The translations under genes and the position numbers were made by a program. Positions 6,463 to 11,633 of a stretch of DNA of 11,633 nucleotides are shown piece after piece. The DNA is taken from positions 1 to 11,633 of the forward strand of contig JAEWEW010000134.1 in assembly GCA_023389175.1 (NCBI GenBank), in the 5' to 3' direction. Source of the stretch: Pseudomonadota bacterium (lineage in GTDB: Bacteria; Pseudomonadota; Gammaproteobacteria; Burkholderiales; Burkholderiaceae_E). How positions within the stretch are numbered: the first letter of the stretch is position 1; each line of letters begins with the position of its first letter. The notes under the pieces were generated by a model. That model did not search any database. It saw only the letters and a list, made by a program, of their open reading frames with translations, and was not told the DNA's origin.

Positions 6463-7614
6463 CTACTGTCGCGGTTCCAGCACCCACATCCGTGCCGGCG
6501 CCTTCATGGTGCCGGCGGCAAGCGCGGCCTCCGGGCCGAAGCCCCAGAACAGGTCGGCCCGCTTGGTGCCGCGGATGGCGCCGCCGGTGTCCTGCGCCAC
6601 CATCAGCCGCTCCAGCGGCTGGCCGCTCAACGGATGCGTGGTCTGCAGGTACACCAGCGACCCGAGCGGTATCCGGCTGCGGTCCACCGCGATGGAACGC
6701 AGCGGCGTGAGCGGGACGCCGAGCGATCCGGGCGGGCCGAGGGTCGGATCCGCCGGCGGCGGCAGCTGCCGGAAGAACACCAGGCTCGGGTTGCTGTTCA
6801 TCACGCCGGGGGCGGCGGCAGGGTTCTCCTGCAGCCAGCGGCGGATCGCCGGCGCGGTCACCTGCTCCCGGGAGAGGGCACCGCGATCGATCAGCGTCTT
6901 GCCGATCGCCCGGTAGGGATGCCCGTTCTGGTCCGCGTATCCCACCCGCATCATGCTGCCGTCGCGCAGCCGCAGCCGCCCCGAACCCTGAATCTCCAGG
7001 AAGAACGCGTCCACCGGATCGTCGGCCCAGGCAAGCACCGGCGTGTCCGGGGCGCGCGTCTCGGCCCGGCCGAGCTCCTCGCGGCTGTAGTAGGGCACCA
7101 CCTTCGTGCCCTCGAGCCGCCCGCGCAGCCGCATGCCGGCGAGCCTTGGCTCGACCGCCGCGAGCTCGATGGTGAGCAGGTCGGGCGGCCGGCCGCGCAG
7201 CGGCACCTGGCCGGCGCGTTCCTTCGTCAGGCTGCCGGTCAGCAGCGGCTCGTAGTAGCCGGTCACCAGTCCCGCCGGGTTCTCCGCATCGACCAGCTCG
7301 CGCGCGACGAAGCGCTGCTCCAGCCAGGCCGCGAACGCCGCCCGGTCTGCCGGCGCGGACCCTTGCGGCATGGCGGCGCAGTGCTCGCGCCAGCCGGCAG
7401 GCGGCTGCGTCCGGGCACACTGCTGGGCGATCGCGCCCGCCAGTCCGTCGAGCGGATCGGCAGCGAAGCCGGGCAGCGCGGAGACCGCGATCGGCGCCGG
7501 CGGCGCAGATGGGACCGGAGGCCGCGGCGCCGTCGTGCATGCGGCGAGCGCCGCCAGGAGGGCAAGGGCGGCAAGGCATAATGGCCACTGGCGTGGCAGG
7601 CGGAACTGAGGCAT
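6463..7614 (-). CDS. mltA: Membrane-bound lytic murein transglycosylase A
   Basis: A 383-residue outer-membrane lipoprotein that cleaves the glycan strands of peptidoglycan to 1,6-anhydromuramyl products. It starts with a lipoprotein signal ending in the lipobox LAAC, with lipidated C26. A proline-rich linker (29-42) reaches the catalytic part. Typical MltA stretches follow: VTGYYEPLLTGS (117-128), the LEIQGSGRL insert region (206-214), MNSNPSLVFF (272-281), and the C-terminal 3D domain LMVAQDTGGAIRGTKRADLFWGFG (337-360). The latter holds the conserved aspartates D342 and D354, among which the family's catalytic acid is expected. Length is close to the usual 360-380 residues. It follows apaG on the same strand, with a 131-base gap that contains a hairpin and a small plus-strand ORF. 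Its ATG shares the CATG palindrome with the start of that ORF. Confidence 0.95.
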   Translation of the reverse strand: MPQFRLPRQWPLCLAALALLAALAACTTAPRPPVPSAPPAPIAVSALPGFAADPLDGLAGAIAQQCARTQPPAGWREHCAAMPQGSAPADRAAFAAWLEQRFVARELVDAENPAGLVTGYYEPLLTGSLTKERAGQVPLRGRPPDLLTIELAAVEPRLAGMRLRGRLEGTKVVPYYSREELGRAETRAPDTPVLAWADDPVDAFFLEIQGSGRLRLRDGSMMRVGYADQNGHPYRAIGKTLIDRGALSREQVTAPAIRRWLQENPAAAPGVMNSNPSLVFFRQLPPPADPTLGPPGSLGVPLTPLRSIAVDRSRIPLGSLVYLQTTHPLSGQPLERLMVAQDTGGAIRGTKRADLFWGFGPEAALAAGTMKAPARMWVLEPRQ

Positions 7615-7693
7615 GTGGGTCGTCTATGTCAACATCATCATCGCCGTGGCGCTGGTCGCGGCGTTCGTGATCTGGACGATGCGCGGCAAGTAG
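7613..7693 (+). CDS. 26-residue single-span membrane peptide, head-to-head with mltA
   Basis: A short plus-strand ORF beginning MWVVYVNIIIAVALV and ending WTMRGK. It has one membrane span of about 18 residues with a basic C-terminus, so the tail is probably cytoplasmic by the positive-inside rule. In 25 of its 26 codons the third base is G or C, exactly the pattern of real genes in this genome. GGA at 7602-7604 is eight bases upstream of the ATG, and GAGG overlaps the start too closely. Its ATG and the mltA ATG on the other strand share one CATG. It occupies most of the gap between apaG and mltA, where no other gene exists. No homologue is recognised. It may instead be a chance frame in the mltA 5' region. 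Confidence 0.4.
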   Translation: MWVVYVNIIIAVALVAAFVIWTMRGK

Positions 7694-7700
7694 CCGCCGC

Positions 7701-7723
7701 GGAAAGGAAGCGCCGCGCGGCGC
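7701..7723 (-). terminator. Candidate terminator of apaG
   Basis: On the minus strand, the perfect palindrome GCGCCGCGCGGCGC (7723-7710; five-pair stem with four-base loop) is followed by TTCCTTTCC (7709-7701), a pyrimidine tract with five T. It begins 23 bases past the apaG stop. It is weak by intrinsic-terminator standards, but it is the best candidate to separate apaG from mltA. Confidence 0.35.
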
Positions 7724-7745
7724 CCCGGGACGCGGTCACCGGTCC

Positions 7746-8129
7746 TCAGTGCAGCACTCGCGGCATCTGCAGCTCGAACGCGGGTATGTCCGCGTCGAAG
7801 CGCTCGCCGTCCTCGGCGACGAAGAAGTAGCTGCCGTGCATGCGCCCGACCGGCGAGGGAATCTGGCTGCCGCTGGTGTACTGGAAGCTCTCGCCCGGCT
7901 TGAGCAGCGGCTGGTGTCCCACCACGCCGAGTCCCTTGACCTCGCGCAGGGTGCCGCCGTCGTCCTCGATCACGAAGTGGCGGCTGATCAGCTGGGTGGC
8001 GACGTTGCCGCGATTGGTGATGGTGACCGTGTAGGCGAAGGAGTAGACCCCGTCGCTCGGACTCGACTGGTCCGACAGGTATTCCGTCTCAACCGCGATA
8101 TCGATGGCGTACCTTGATTCCTGTGTCAC
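7746..8129 (-). CDS. apaG: ApaG domain protein
   Basis: A 127-residue protein aligning along its whole length with ApaG (E. coli about 125 residues). It is a small fibronectin-III-like beta sandwich whose role in bacteria is still uncertain; it was first linked to Co2+/Mg2+ resistance and lies beside apaH in enterobacteria. Conserved blocks are YSFAYTVTITNRG (29-41), QLISRHFVIEDD (46-57), KGLGVVGHQPLLKPGE (65-80), FQYTSGSQIPSPVGRMHGSY (82-101) and a C-terminal DADIPAFEL-MPRVLH. The start is GTG, with GGAG about ten bases upstream, and the alignment begins at once after it. It is divergent from rpe across an 80-base gap and is followed by mltA on the same strand. Confidence 0.95.
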   Translation of the reverse strand: MTQESRYAIDIAVETEYLSDQSSPSDGVYSFAYTVTITNRGNVATQLISRHFVIEDDGGTLREVKGLGVVGHQPLLKPGESFQYTSGSQIPSPVGRMHGSYFFVAEDGERFDADIPAFELQMPRVLH

Positions 8130-8151
8130 GCGCGACTGCTCCGGCGGTTCA

Positions 8152-8180
8152 GTGGTTCCACCACGTCGGGTGAATACAAT
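8152..8180 (+). promoter_or_regulatory. Candidate promoter of the rpe-gph transcript
   Basis: TACAAT at 8175-8180 is a good -10 box. TGGTTC at 8153-8158, with a 16-base spacer, is a poor -35. The -35 region lies in a short inverted repeat GTGGT-TCC-ACCAC (8152-8164), which could be an operator or chance. It is the only AT-richer stretch in the gap between the divergent apaG and rpe genes. Confidence 0.4.
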
Positions 8181-8209
8181 CCCATTCTATTCAATCCAAG
8201 GGGGCGCTG

Positions 8210-8902
8210 ATGGCCTTTCGAATCGCACCGAGCGTGCTGTCCTCGGACTTCGCGCGCCTCGGCGAAGAAGTCCGGGCCATCGAGGCAGGCGGTGCCGACC
8301 TTGTCCATCTCGACGTGATGGACAACCACTACGTGCCCAACCTCACCGTCGGGCCGATGGTGTGCGAGGCCATCCGCCGGCACGTGCGGATCCCGATCGA
8401 CGTGCACCTGATGGTGCGACCGGTTGACGCGCTTGCGGCCGCCTTTGCCGATGCCGGGGCGAACATCATCAGCTTCCATCCGGAAGCGGTCGATCATGTG
8501 GATCGCACCATCCAGCTGATCCATGACCGGGGCTGCAAGGCCGGCCTGGTGCTCAATCCGGCGACGCCGCTCGCCTGGCTCGACTGGACCCTGGCGGAGC
8601 TCGATGTCGTGCTGCTGATGTCGGTCAATCCGGGCTTCGGCGGCCAGTCGTTCATCCCCGCCGCGATACCCAAGATCCGGCAAGTCCGCGCGCTGATCGA
8701 TGCGCAGCAGGCGGCCGGCGGCCGCGAGGTCTGGCTGGAGGTGGACGGAGGCGTCAAGGTGGACAACGTCGCCGGGATCGCCGCCGCCGGGGCGGACACC
8801 TTCGTCGCCGGCTCGGCGGTGTTCGGCGCGCCGGACGAGGGCGGCGGCTACCGCGGCGTGCTCGGCCGCTTCCGCGAGGCGCTCGCCGAAGTGGCCGCAT
8901 GA
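8210..8902 (+). CDS. rpe: Ribulose-phosphate 3-epimerase
   Basis: A 230-residue TIM-barrel enzyme interconverting D-ribulose 5-phosphate and D-xylulose 5-phosphate in the pentose phosphate and Calvin pathways. Signature stretches are IAPSVLSSDFARLGEE (5-20), the metal and catalytic residues H33 and D35 in VHLDVMDNHYVPN, H66 in DVHLMV, MSVNPGFGGQSFIP (137-150) forming the phosphate/flexible loop, and D179 in LEVDGGV. Length matches the family. A strong Shine-Dalgarno (AAGGGGG) precedes the ATG. The stop overlaps the gph start as ATGA, so the two are translationally coupled. The order rpe-gph-trpE is one I associate with Betaproteobacteria; Rpe and Gph serve carbon metabolism rather than tryptophan synthesis, so their link to trpE is one of position. 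Confidence 0.97.
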   Translation: MAFRIAPSVLSSDFARLGEEVRAIEAGGADLVHLDVMDNHYVPNLTVGPMVCEAIRRHVRIPIDVHLMVRPVDALAAAFADAGANIISFHPEAVDHVDRTIQLIHDRGCKAGLVLNPATPLAWLDWTLAELDVVLLMSVNPGFGGQSFIPAAIPKIRQVRALIDAQQAAGGREVWLEVDGGVKVDNVAGIAAAGADTFVAGSAVFGAPDEGGGYRGVLGRFREALAEVAA

Positions 8903-9639
8903 TGGTGCCCGGGATGTCGTCCCGCGGGGCCGCGATCCGGGCGGTATGCATCGATCTCGACGGCACCCTGCTCGATACCATTCCGGATCTCGCCGCAGCC
9001 GCCAACGCCATGCTGCTGGACCTCGGCCATGCGCCGCTGCCGGAAGCGCGCATCCGGGAGTTCGTCGGCAAGGGCGTCGACGTGCTGATCGCGCGGACGC
9101 TGCATGCCGCCGGCGCGGCCGGACCGTCGATCCTGCCGGCCGAGGGCCGCGCGGAGGCCGTCGTGCCGGCCGAAGCCCGGGAGCGCTTCTATGCCAACTA
9201 CCGGCGGCTGAACGGCTCTGCGGCCCGGCTCTACGAGGGCGTCGTCGAAGGCGTGCGGGGCCTGCGTGCGCTCGGGCTGCGGCTTGCCTGCGTGACCAAC
9301 AAGCCGGCCGAGTTCATCCCGGCGCTGCTCGAGCGCTTCCGGCTTGCCGACGACTTCGACTTCAGCATCGCGGGCGACACGCTGACCGTGCGCAAGCCGC
9401 ATCCCGGACAGTTGCTGGAGGCCTGCCGCCGCTGGGCGCTGCCGCCGGACAACGTGCTGGCCGTGGGTGACTCCTTCAACGACGCGCAGGCGGCCCGCGC
9501 CGCCGGCATGCCGGTGTACCTGGTGCCCTACGGCTACAACGAAGGCCGCAGTGTCCACGAGGCGGATGTTGATGGTATAGTCGGCTCACTTTCGGAACTA
9601 CCGAGCCTGATCCAAGGCCACAACGCCCGTGTCGAATGA
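8899..9639 (+). CDS. gph: Phosphoglycolate phosphatase (HAD family)
   Basis: A 246-residue HAD hydrolase of the Gph group, which removes phosphate from 2-phosphoglycolate arising from oxidative DNA-end repair or Rubisco oxygenation. HAD motifs are all present: motif I DLDGTLLDT with nucleophile D19 and acid D21, motif II VTNKP around T133, motif III lysine K166 in RKPHP, and motif IV GDSFND with D191 and D195. The helical cap (about 30-110) carries a short alanine-rich insertion (70-92). The ATG overlaps the rpe stop (ATGA); a second ATG at 8902 would shorten it by one residue. The last codons overlap in another frame with the start of the tryptophan leader ORF, and an extended -10 promoter lies inside its 3' end. 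Other HAD phosphatases are less likely given the rpe neighbour. Confidence 0.93.
   Translation: MMVPGMSSRGAAIRAVCIDLDGTLLDTIPDLAAAANAMLLDLGHAPLPEARIREFVGKGVDVLIARTLHAAGAAGPSILPAEGRAEAVVPAEARERFYANYRRLNGSAARLYEGVVEGVRGLRALGLRLACVTNKPAEFIPALLERFRLADDFDFSIAGDTLTVRKPHPGQLLEACRRWALPPDNVLAVGDSFNDAQAARAAGMPVYLVPYGYNEGRSVHEADVDGIVGSLSELPSLIQGHNARVE
9573..9581 (+). promoter_or_regulatory. Extended -10 promoter for the trp leader, inside gph
   Basis: TGG followed by TATAGT fits the TGn-TATAAT extended -10 form, which can work without a good -35, and none is seen here. Transcription would begin near 9588, about 40 bases before the GTG of the leader ORF, which suits an attenuation leader. Its strong AT character within GC-rich coding sequence supports a function. 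Confidence 0.5.
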
Positions 9640-9721
9640 CGCCGCCCGCCAGCTGAACCAAGCCAACGCCTCGCTTCGCGCGGCGTCGTGGTGGCGCTCG
9701 GGCGGCTGGCGCTGGCGCTGA
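9629..9721 (+). CDS. trpL: Tryptophan leader peptide (attenuation sensor)
   Basis: A 30-codon ORF starting at GTG and ending at TGA, with AAGG at 9614-9617 as a rather distant Shine-Dalgarno. The peptide starts MSNDAARQLN and ends SWWRSGGWRWR, so four tryptophans occur in its last ten residues (TGG at 9689, 9692, 9707 and 9713). Tryptophan is the rarest residue, and such clustering directly upstream of trpE is the hallmark of a ribosome-sensing leader: scarcity of charged tRNA-Trp stalls the ribosome here and changes the fold of the downstream RNA. The GTG lies within the last codons of gph in the +1 frame and is the only start after an in-frame stop at 9608, so both read-through and internally started transcripts would carry the sensor. 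The interpretation rests on sequence pattern alone. Confidence 0.85.
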   Translation: MSNDAARQLNQANASLRAASWWRSGGWRWR

Positions 9722-9803
9722 TCGTCCGCGTTCGGGTCGCGCGCACGCCAGTGCGCACCGCCTGACAGGACGGAACCCGGACCGGCCGGTCCGCCTTCCG
9801 TCC
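9722..9803 (+). promoter_or_regulatory. trp attenuator: competing RNA structures after the leader peptide
   Basis: Immediately after the leader stop, GTCCGCGTTC (9724-9733) can pair with GAACCCGGAC (9773-9782) at nine of ten positions. The latter is also part of a long hairpin: GGACGGAA (9768-9775) pairs with TTCCGTCC (9796-9803), and inside it CGGACCGG (9778-9785) pairs with CCGGTCCG (9786-9793), flanked by a symmetric CC/CC bulge. The two folds exclude each other, as an antiterminator and a terminator do. A small hairpin GCGCAC-GCCA-GTGCGC (9741-9756) lies between them. CTGGCG repeats over the Trp codons (9706-9717) can pair with CGCCAG (9746-9751). No T-run follows the long hairpin, so termination may be Rho-assisted or weak. 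The strand pairing is seen directly; the regulatory logic is inferred. Confidence 0.65.
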
Positions 9804-9966
9804 ACCAGAGTCCCCGTTCCGCCGTACCACCGCAAGTCGCCACCGGCCGGCCCGCATCGCTGGCCGATCGCGCCGACGCAGCGGCGGGGATCCAGCAAGG
9901 CTTCCGACCCCTCTGCCTCCTGCGGCGAGTCCGCGGGGGCGGCGGTGGCGACGAAAGGAAGGTTCG
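9804..9966 (+). other. Rest of the trpE 5' untranslated region, with a hairpin before the ribosome binding site
   Basis: No ORF of interest is found here. CTCCTGCGG (9917-9925) pairs with CCGCGGGGG (9931-9939) through nine pairs including two G-T, with loop CGAGT, ending 17 bases before the trpE Shine-Dalgarno AAAGGAAGG (9954-9962). CTTCC at 9901-9905 is complementary to part of that Shine-Dalgarno, and CCTTCC at 9794-9799 is complementary to all of GGAAGG, so translational masking is conceivable. The unusually long leader (about 245 bases from leader stop to ATG) may hold more structure than I can resolve by eye. Confidence 0.3.
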
Positions 9967-11499
9967 ATGACCGAGATCGAGTTCAAGGCGCTGGCTGCGC
10001 AGGGCTACAACCGCATTCCGCTGATCGCGCAGGCGTTGGCGGATCTCGACACGCCGCTCGGCCTCTACCTGAAGCTCACCGATCCCGAGCGGCGGGCGAA
10101 CACCTTCCTGCTCGAGTCGGTGGTCGGCGGGGAGCGCTTCGGCCGCTACTCGTTCATCGGCCTGCCGGCCCGCACGCTGGTCCGCGCGACCGGCGACCGC
10201 ATCGAGGTGGTGCGTGACGGCGAGGTGATCGAGCGTGCCCAGGGCGACCCGCTCGCCTTCGTGCGCGGCTTCAAGGCGCGCTACCGGGCCGCGACGCGAC
10301 CCGGCATGCCGCGTTTCTGCGGCGGGCTCGCCGGCTACTTCGGCTACGACGTCGTCCGCTTCATCGAGCCCCGGATCGGGCAGGGCCGCAAGCCCGACCC
10401 GATTGGCGTGCCCGACATGCTGCTGATGCTGGTGGACGAGCTCGCCATCGTCGATAACCTGAGCAGCACGCTGTACCTGCTCGTCTATGCCGATCCGCTG
10501 CAGCCCGAGTCCTACGACGCGGCGCGACGGCGCCTGCGCGAGCTGCGCCGCCGCCTGGCGATGCCGGCGGTCGCGCCCGAGGACACCGCCGCGGCTGACC
10601 GGAGCGCCGGCGACGTCACCCACACGCCGATCGAGCGCCCGTTCGCCAGGGCGGACTACCTGGAGACCGTGCGGCGGGCCCGCGAGCACATCATCGCCGG
10701 CGACCTCATGCAGGTGCAGATCGCGCAGGTGCTGCGCAAGCCGTTCGCGCATGCGCCGCTGTCGCTGTATCGCGCGCTGCGCTCCATCAACCCCTCGCCC
10801 TACATGTACCACTACGACTTCGGCGGCTTCCAGGTGATCGGCGCCTCGCCGGAGATCCTGGTGCGCCAGGAGACCGCCGCGCCGGGTCCCGACGGCGCCC
10901 GGCGCGAGCGCGTGATCCTGCGGCCGATCGCCGGCACGCGCAAGCGCGGCATGACGCCGGAGGAGGACGAGCGGCTCGCGCAGGAGCTGCTCGCCGATCC
11001 GAAGGAGCGTGCGGAGCACCTGATGCTGATCGACCTCGCGCGCAACGACATCGGCCGCATCGCGAAGGTCGGCACGGTGACGGTCACCGAGCAGATGGGC
11101 ATCGAGAAGTACTCGCATGTGATGCACATCGTGTCCAATGTGGAAGGCGAGCTGGTGGAGGCGATGGACGCGATCGACGTGCTGCGGGCGACCTTCCCGG
11201 CCGGTACGCTGACCGGGGCGCCGAAGGTCCGCGCGATGGAGCTGATCGAGGCGATGGAGCCGACCCGGCGCGGCATCTACGGCGGCGCCTGCGGCTACCT
11301 CAGCTATTCGGGCGAGATGGACGTCGCCATTGCCATCCGCACCGGCGTGCTGAAGGATGGCATGCTCAACGTCCAGGCCGCCGCCGGCGTGGTGTTCGAT
11401 TCGACACCCGAGGCGGAGTGGCAGGAGACCGAGGCCAAGGCGCGGGCGGTGCTGCGCGCGGCCGAGATGGTGGAATCGGGGCTCAGCCAGCAGGACTGA
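9967..11499 (+). CDS. trpE: Anthranilate synthase component I
   Basis: A 510-residue chorismate-utilising enzyme that, with the TrpG glutaminase, makes anthranilate from chorismate, the first committed step of tryptophan synthesis. The feedback-inhibition signature LLES (48-51) followed by RYSFIG, and NPSPYMYHYDF (275-285), form the allosteric tryptophan site and distinguish TrpE from PabB. Catalytic-domain motifs are IGASPEILV (291-299), RPIAGTRKRG (319-328), HLMLIDLARNDIGR (351-364), KYSHVMHIVSNV (381-392), FPAGTLTGAPK (410-420) and IYGGACGYLSY (437-447). The C-terminal QETEAKA also fits. No TrpG domain is fused. A good Shine-Dalgarno, AAAGGAAGG, lies four bases before the ATG. Expression is predicted to be set by the tryptophan leader upstream. 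The next gene begins 55 bases after the stop and does not start like trpG. Confidence 0.97.
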   Translation: MTEIEFKALAAQGYNRIPLIAQALADLDTPLGLYLKLTDPERRANTFLLESVVGGERFGRYSFIGLPARTLVRATGDRIEVVRDGEVIERAQGDPLAFVRGFKARYRAATRPGMPRFCGGLAGYFGYDVVRFIEPRIGQGRKPDPIGVPDMLLMLVDELAIVDNLSSTLYLLVYADPLQPESYDAARRRLRELRRRLAMPAVAPEDTAAADRSAGDVTHTPIERPFARADYLETVRRAREHIIAGDLMQVQIAQVLRKPFAHAPLSLYRALRSINPSPYMYHYDFGGFQVIGASPEILVRQETAAPGPDGARRERVILRPIAGTRKRGMTPEEDERLAQELLADPKERAEHLMLIDLARNDIGRIAKVGTVTVTEQMGIEKYSHVMHIVSNVEGELVEAMDAIDVLRATFPAGTLTGAPKVRAMELIEAMEPTRRGIYGGACGYLSYSGEMDVAIAIRTGVLKDGMLNVQAAAGVVFDSTPEAEWQETEAKARAVLRAAEMVESGLSQQD

Positions 11500-11554
11500 G
11501 GCATTCACGAACGCGGTGCCGGCACGGGCCGCACGATACGACCAGGAGGCACGA

Positions 11555-11633
11555 ATGACGGTGACGGCAAGCAGGATGGCAGGCAAGGCGGCAACCAGGG
11601 CGGTCGGGGGCGATAGGGCAGGCGCTGCCGCAG
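11555..11633 (+). CDS. Start of an unidentified gene after trpE (runs off right edge)
   Basis: An ATG follows an excellent AGGAGG (11543-11548) by six bases, and the frame stays open for 26 codons to the window edge. The N-terminus begins MTVTASRMAGKAATR and continues rich in alanine, glycine and arginine, which is low-complexity and unrecognisable. TrpG, usual at this place, would begin with a hydrophobic strand and a DNYDSFT-like motif within its first ten or so residues; nothing of the kind is seen. Codon third positions are less G/C-biased than in trpE. It may be an inserted gene in the trp operon, a protein with a disordered N-terminal extension, or a mis-set start; too little is visible to decide. 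Confidence 0.55.
   Translation, partial: MTVTASRMAGKAATRAVGGDRAGAAA

Noticed and set aside
6398..7588. Upstream extension of the nicotinamidase frame through mltA
   Set aside because: The extra 397 codons are mltA read in another frame. The real gene starts at 6397 with a good ribosome binding site and a Tat signal.
7627..7632. TTGACA on the minus strand just upstream of mltA, as a -35 box
   Set aside because: It is perfect in sequence, but a -10 box at normal spacing would fall inside the mltA coding start, and none is seen there.
9598..11586. A 662-codon open frame on the minus strand across trpE and its leader
   Set aside because: It is the antisense of trpE, whose identity is certain. 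It has no coherent motifs and a composition dominated by His, Arg and Asp, as expected from an antisense frame in GC-rich DNA.

Overview
The window is high-GC DNA whose confident genes end almost every codon in G or C. The gene order and protein types point to a betaproteobacterium (Burkholderiales or Rhodocyclales-like). The block mltA-apaG, divergent from rpe-gph-trpE, is an arrangement I associate with Betaproteobacteria, and so is a UbiH-type flavin monooxygenase followed by a DsbC-type thiol isomerase. No mobile element, CRISPR array or rRNA gene was seen.

Left part (1-3261), accessory-looking. It holds the N-terminal 166 residues of a phytoene-desaturase-like FAD oxidoreductase (minus strand, running off the left edge), with a tiny TTG-initiated ORF just upstream that may be translationally coupled to it. 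Next come a YjdF/DUF2238 integral membrane protein (minus), a TfdA-like Fe(II)/2-oxoglutarate dioxygenase (plus), a 28-residue hydrophobic membrane peptide, and an exported protein of unknown function. The last two use codons with visibly weaker G/C third-position bias than the housekeeping genes. All of these lie on the 3' side of a minus-strand tRNA-Phe(GAA), the side where integrated islands normally sit, but no integrase or duplicated tRNA end is visible.

Centre (3359-7748). The tRNA-Phe promoter is mirrored by a second TATACT box next to the start of a UbiH/UbiF/VisC-family hydroxylase, which is followed by a DsbC-family periplasmic thiol isomerase. Convergent to these is the minus-strand series apaG, mltA, and a nicotinamidase-like hydrolase carrying a Tat signal peptide. 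A 26-codon single-TM ORF lies on the plus strand between apaG and mltA, and its ATG overlaps the mltA start codon in a shared CATG.

Right part (8130-11633). rpe and gph overlap by ATGA and are followed by trpE. The 327-base gap between gph and trpE is a tryptophan attenuation leader: a GTG-started 30-codon ORF overlaps the end of gph and carries four TGG codons among its last ten, then come mutually exclusive RNA pairings. This is the most interesting element in the window. The gene after trpE has a strong ribosome binding site but does not begin like trpG, so the usual trpE-trpG order appears to be interrupted here.
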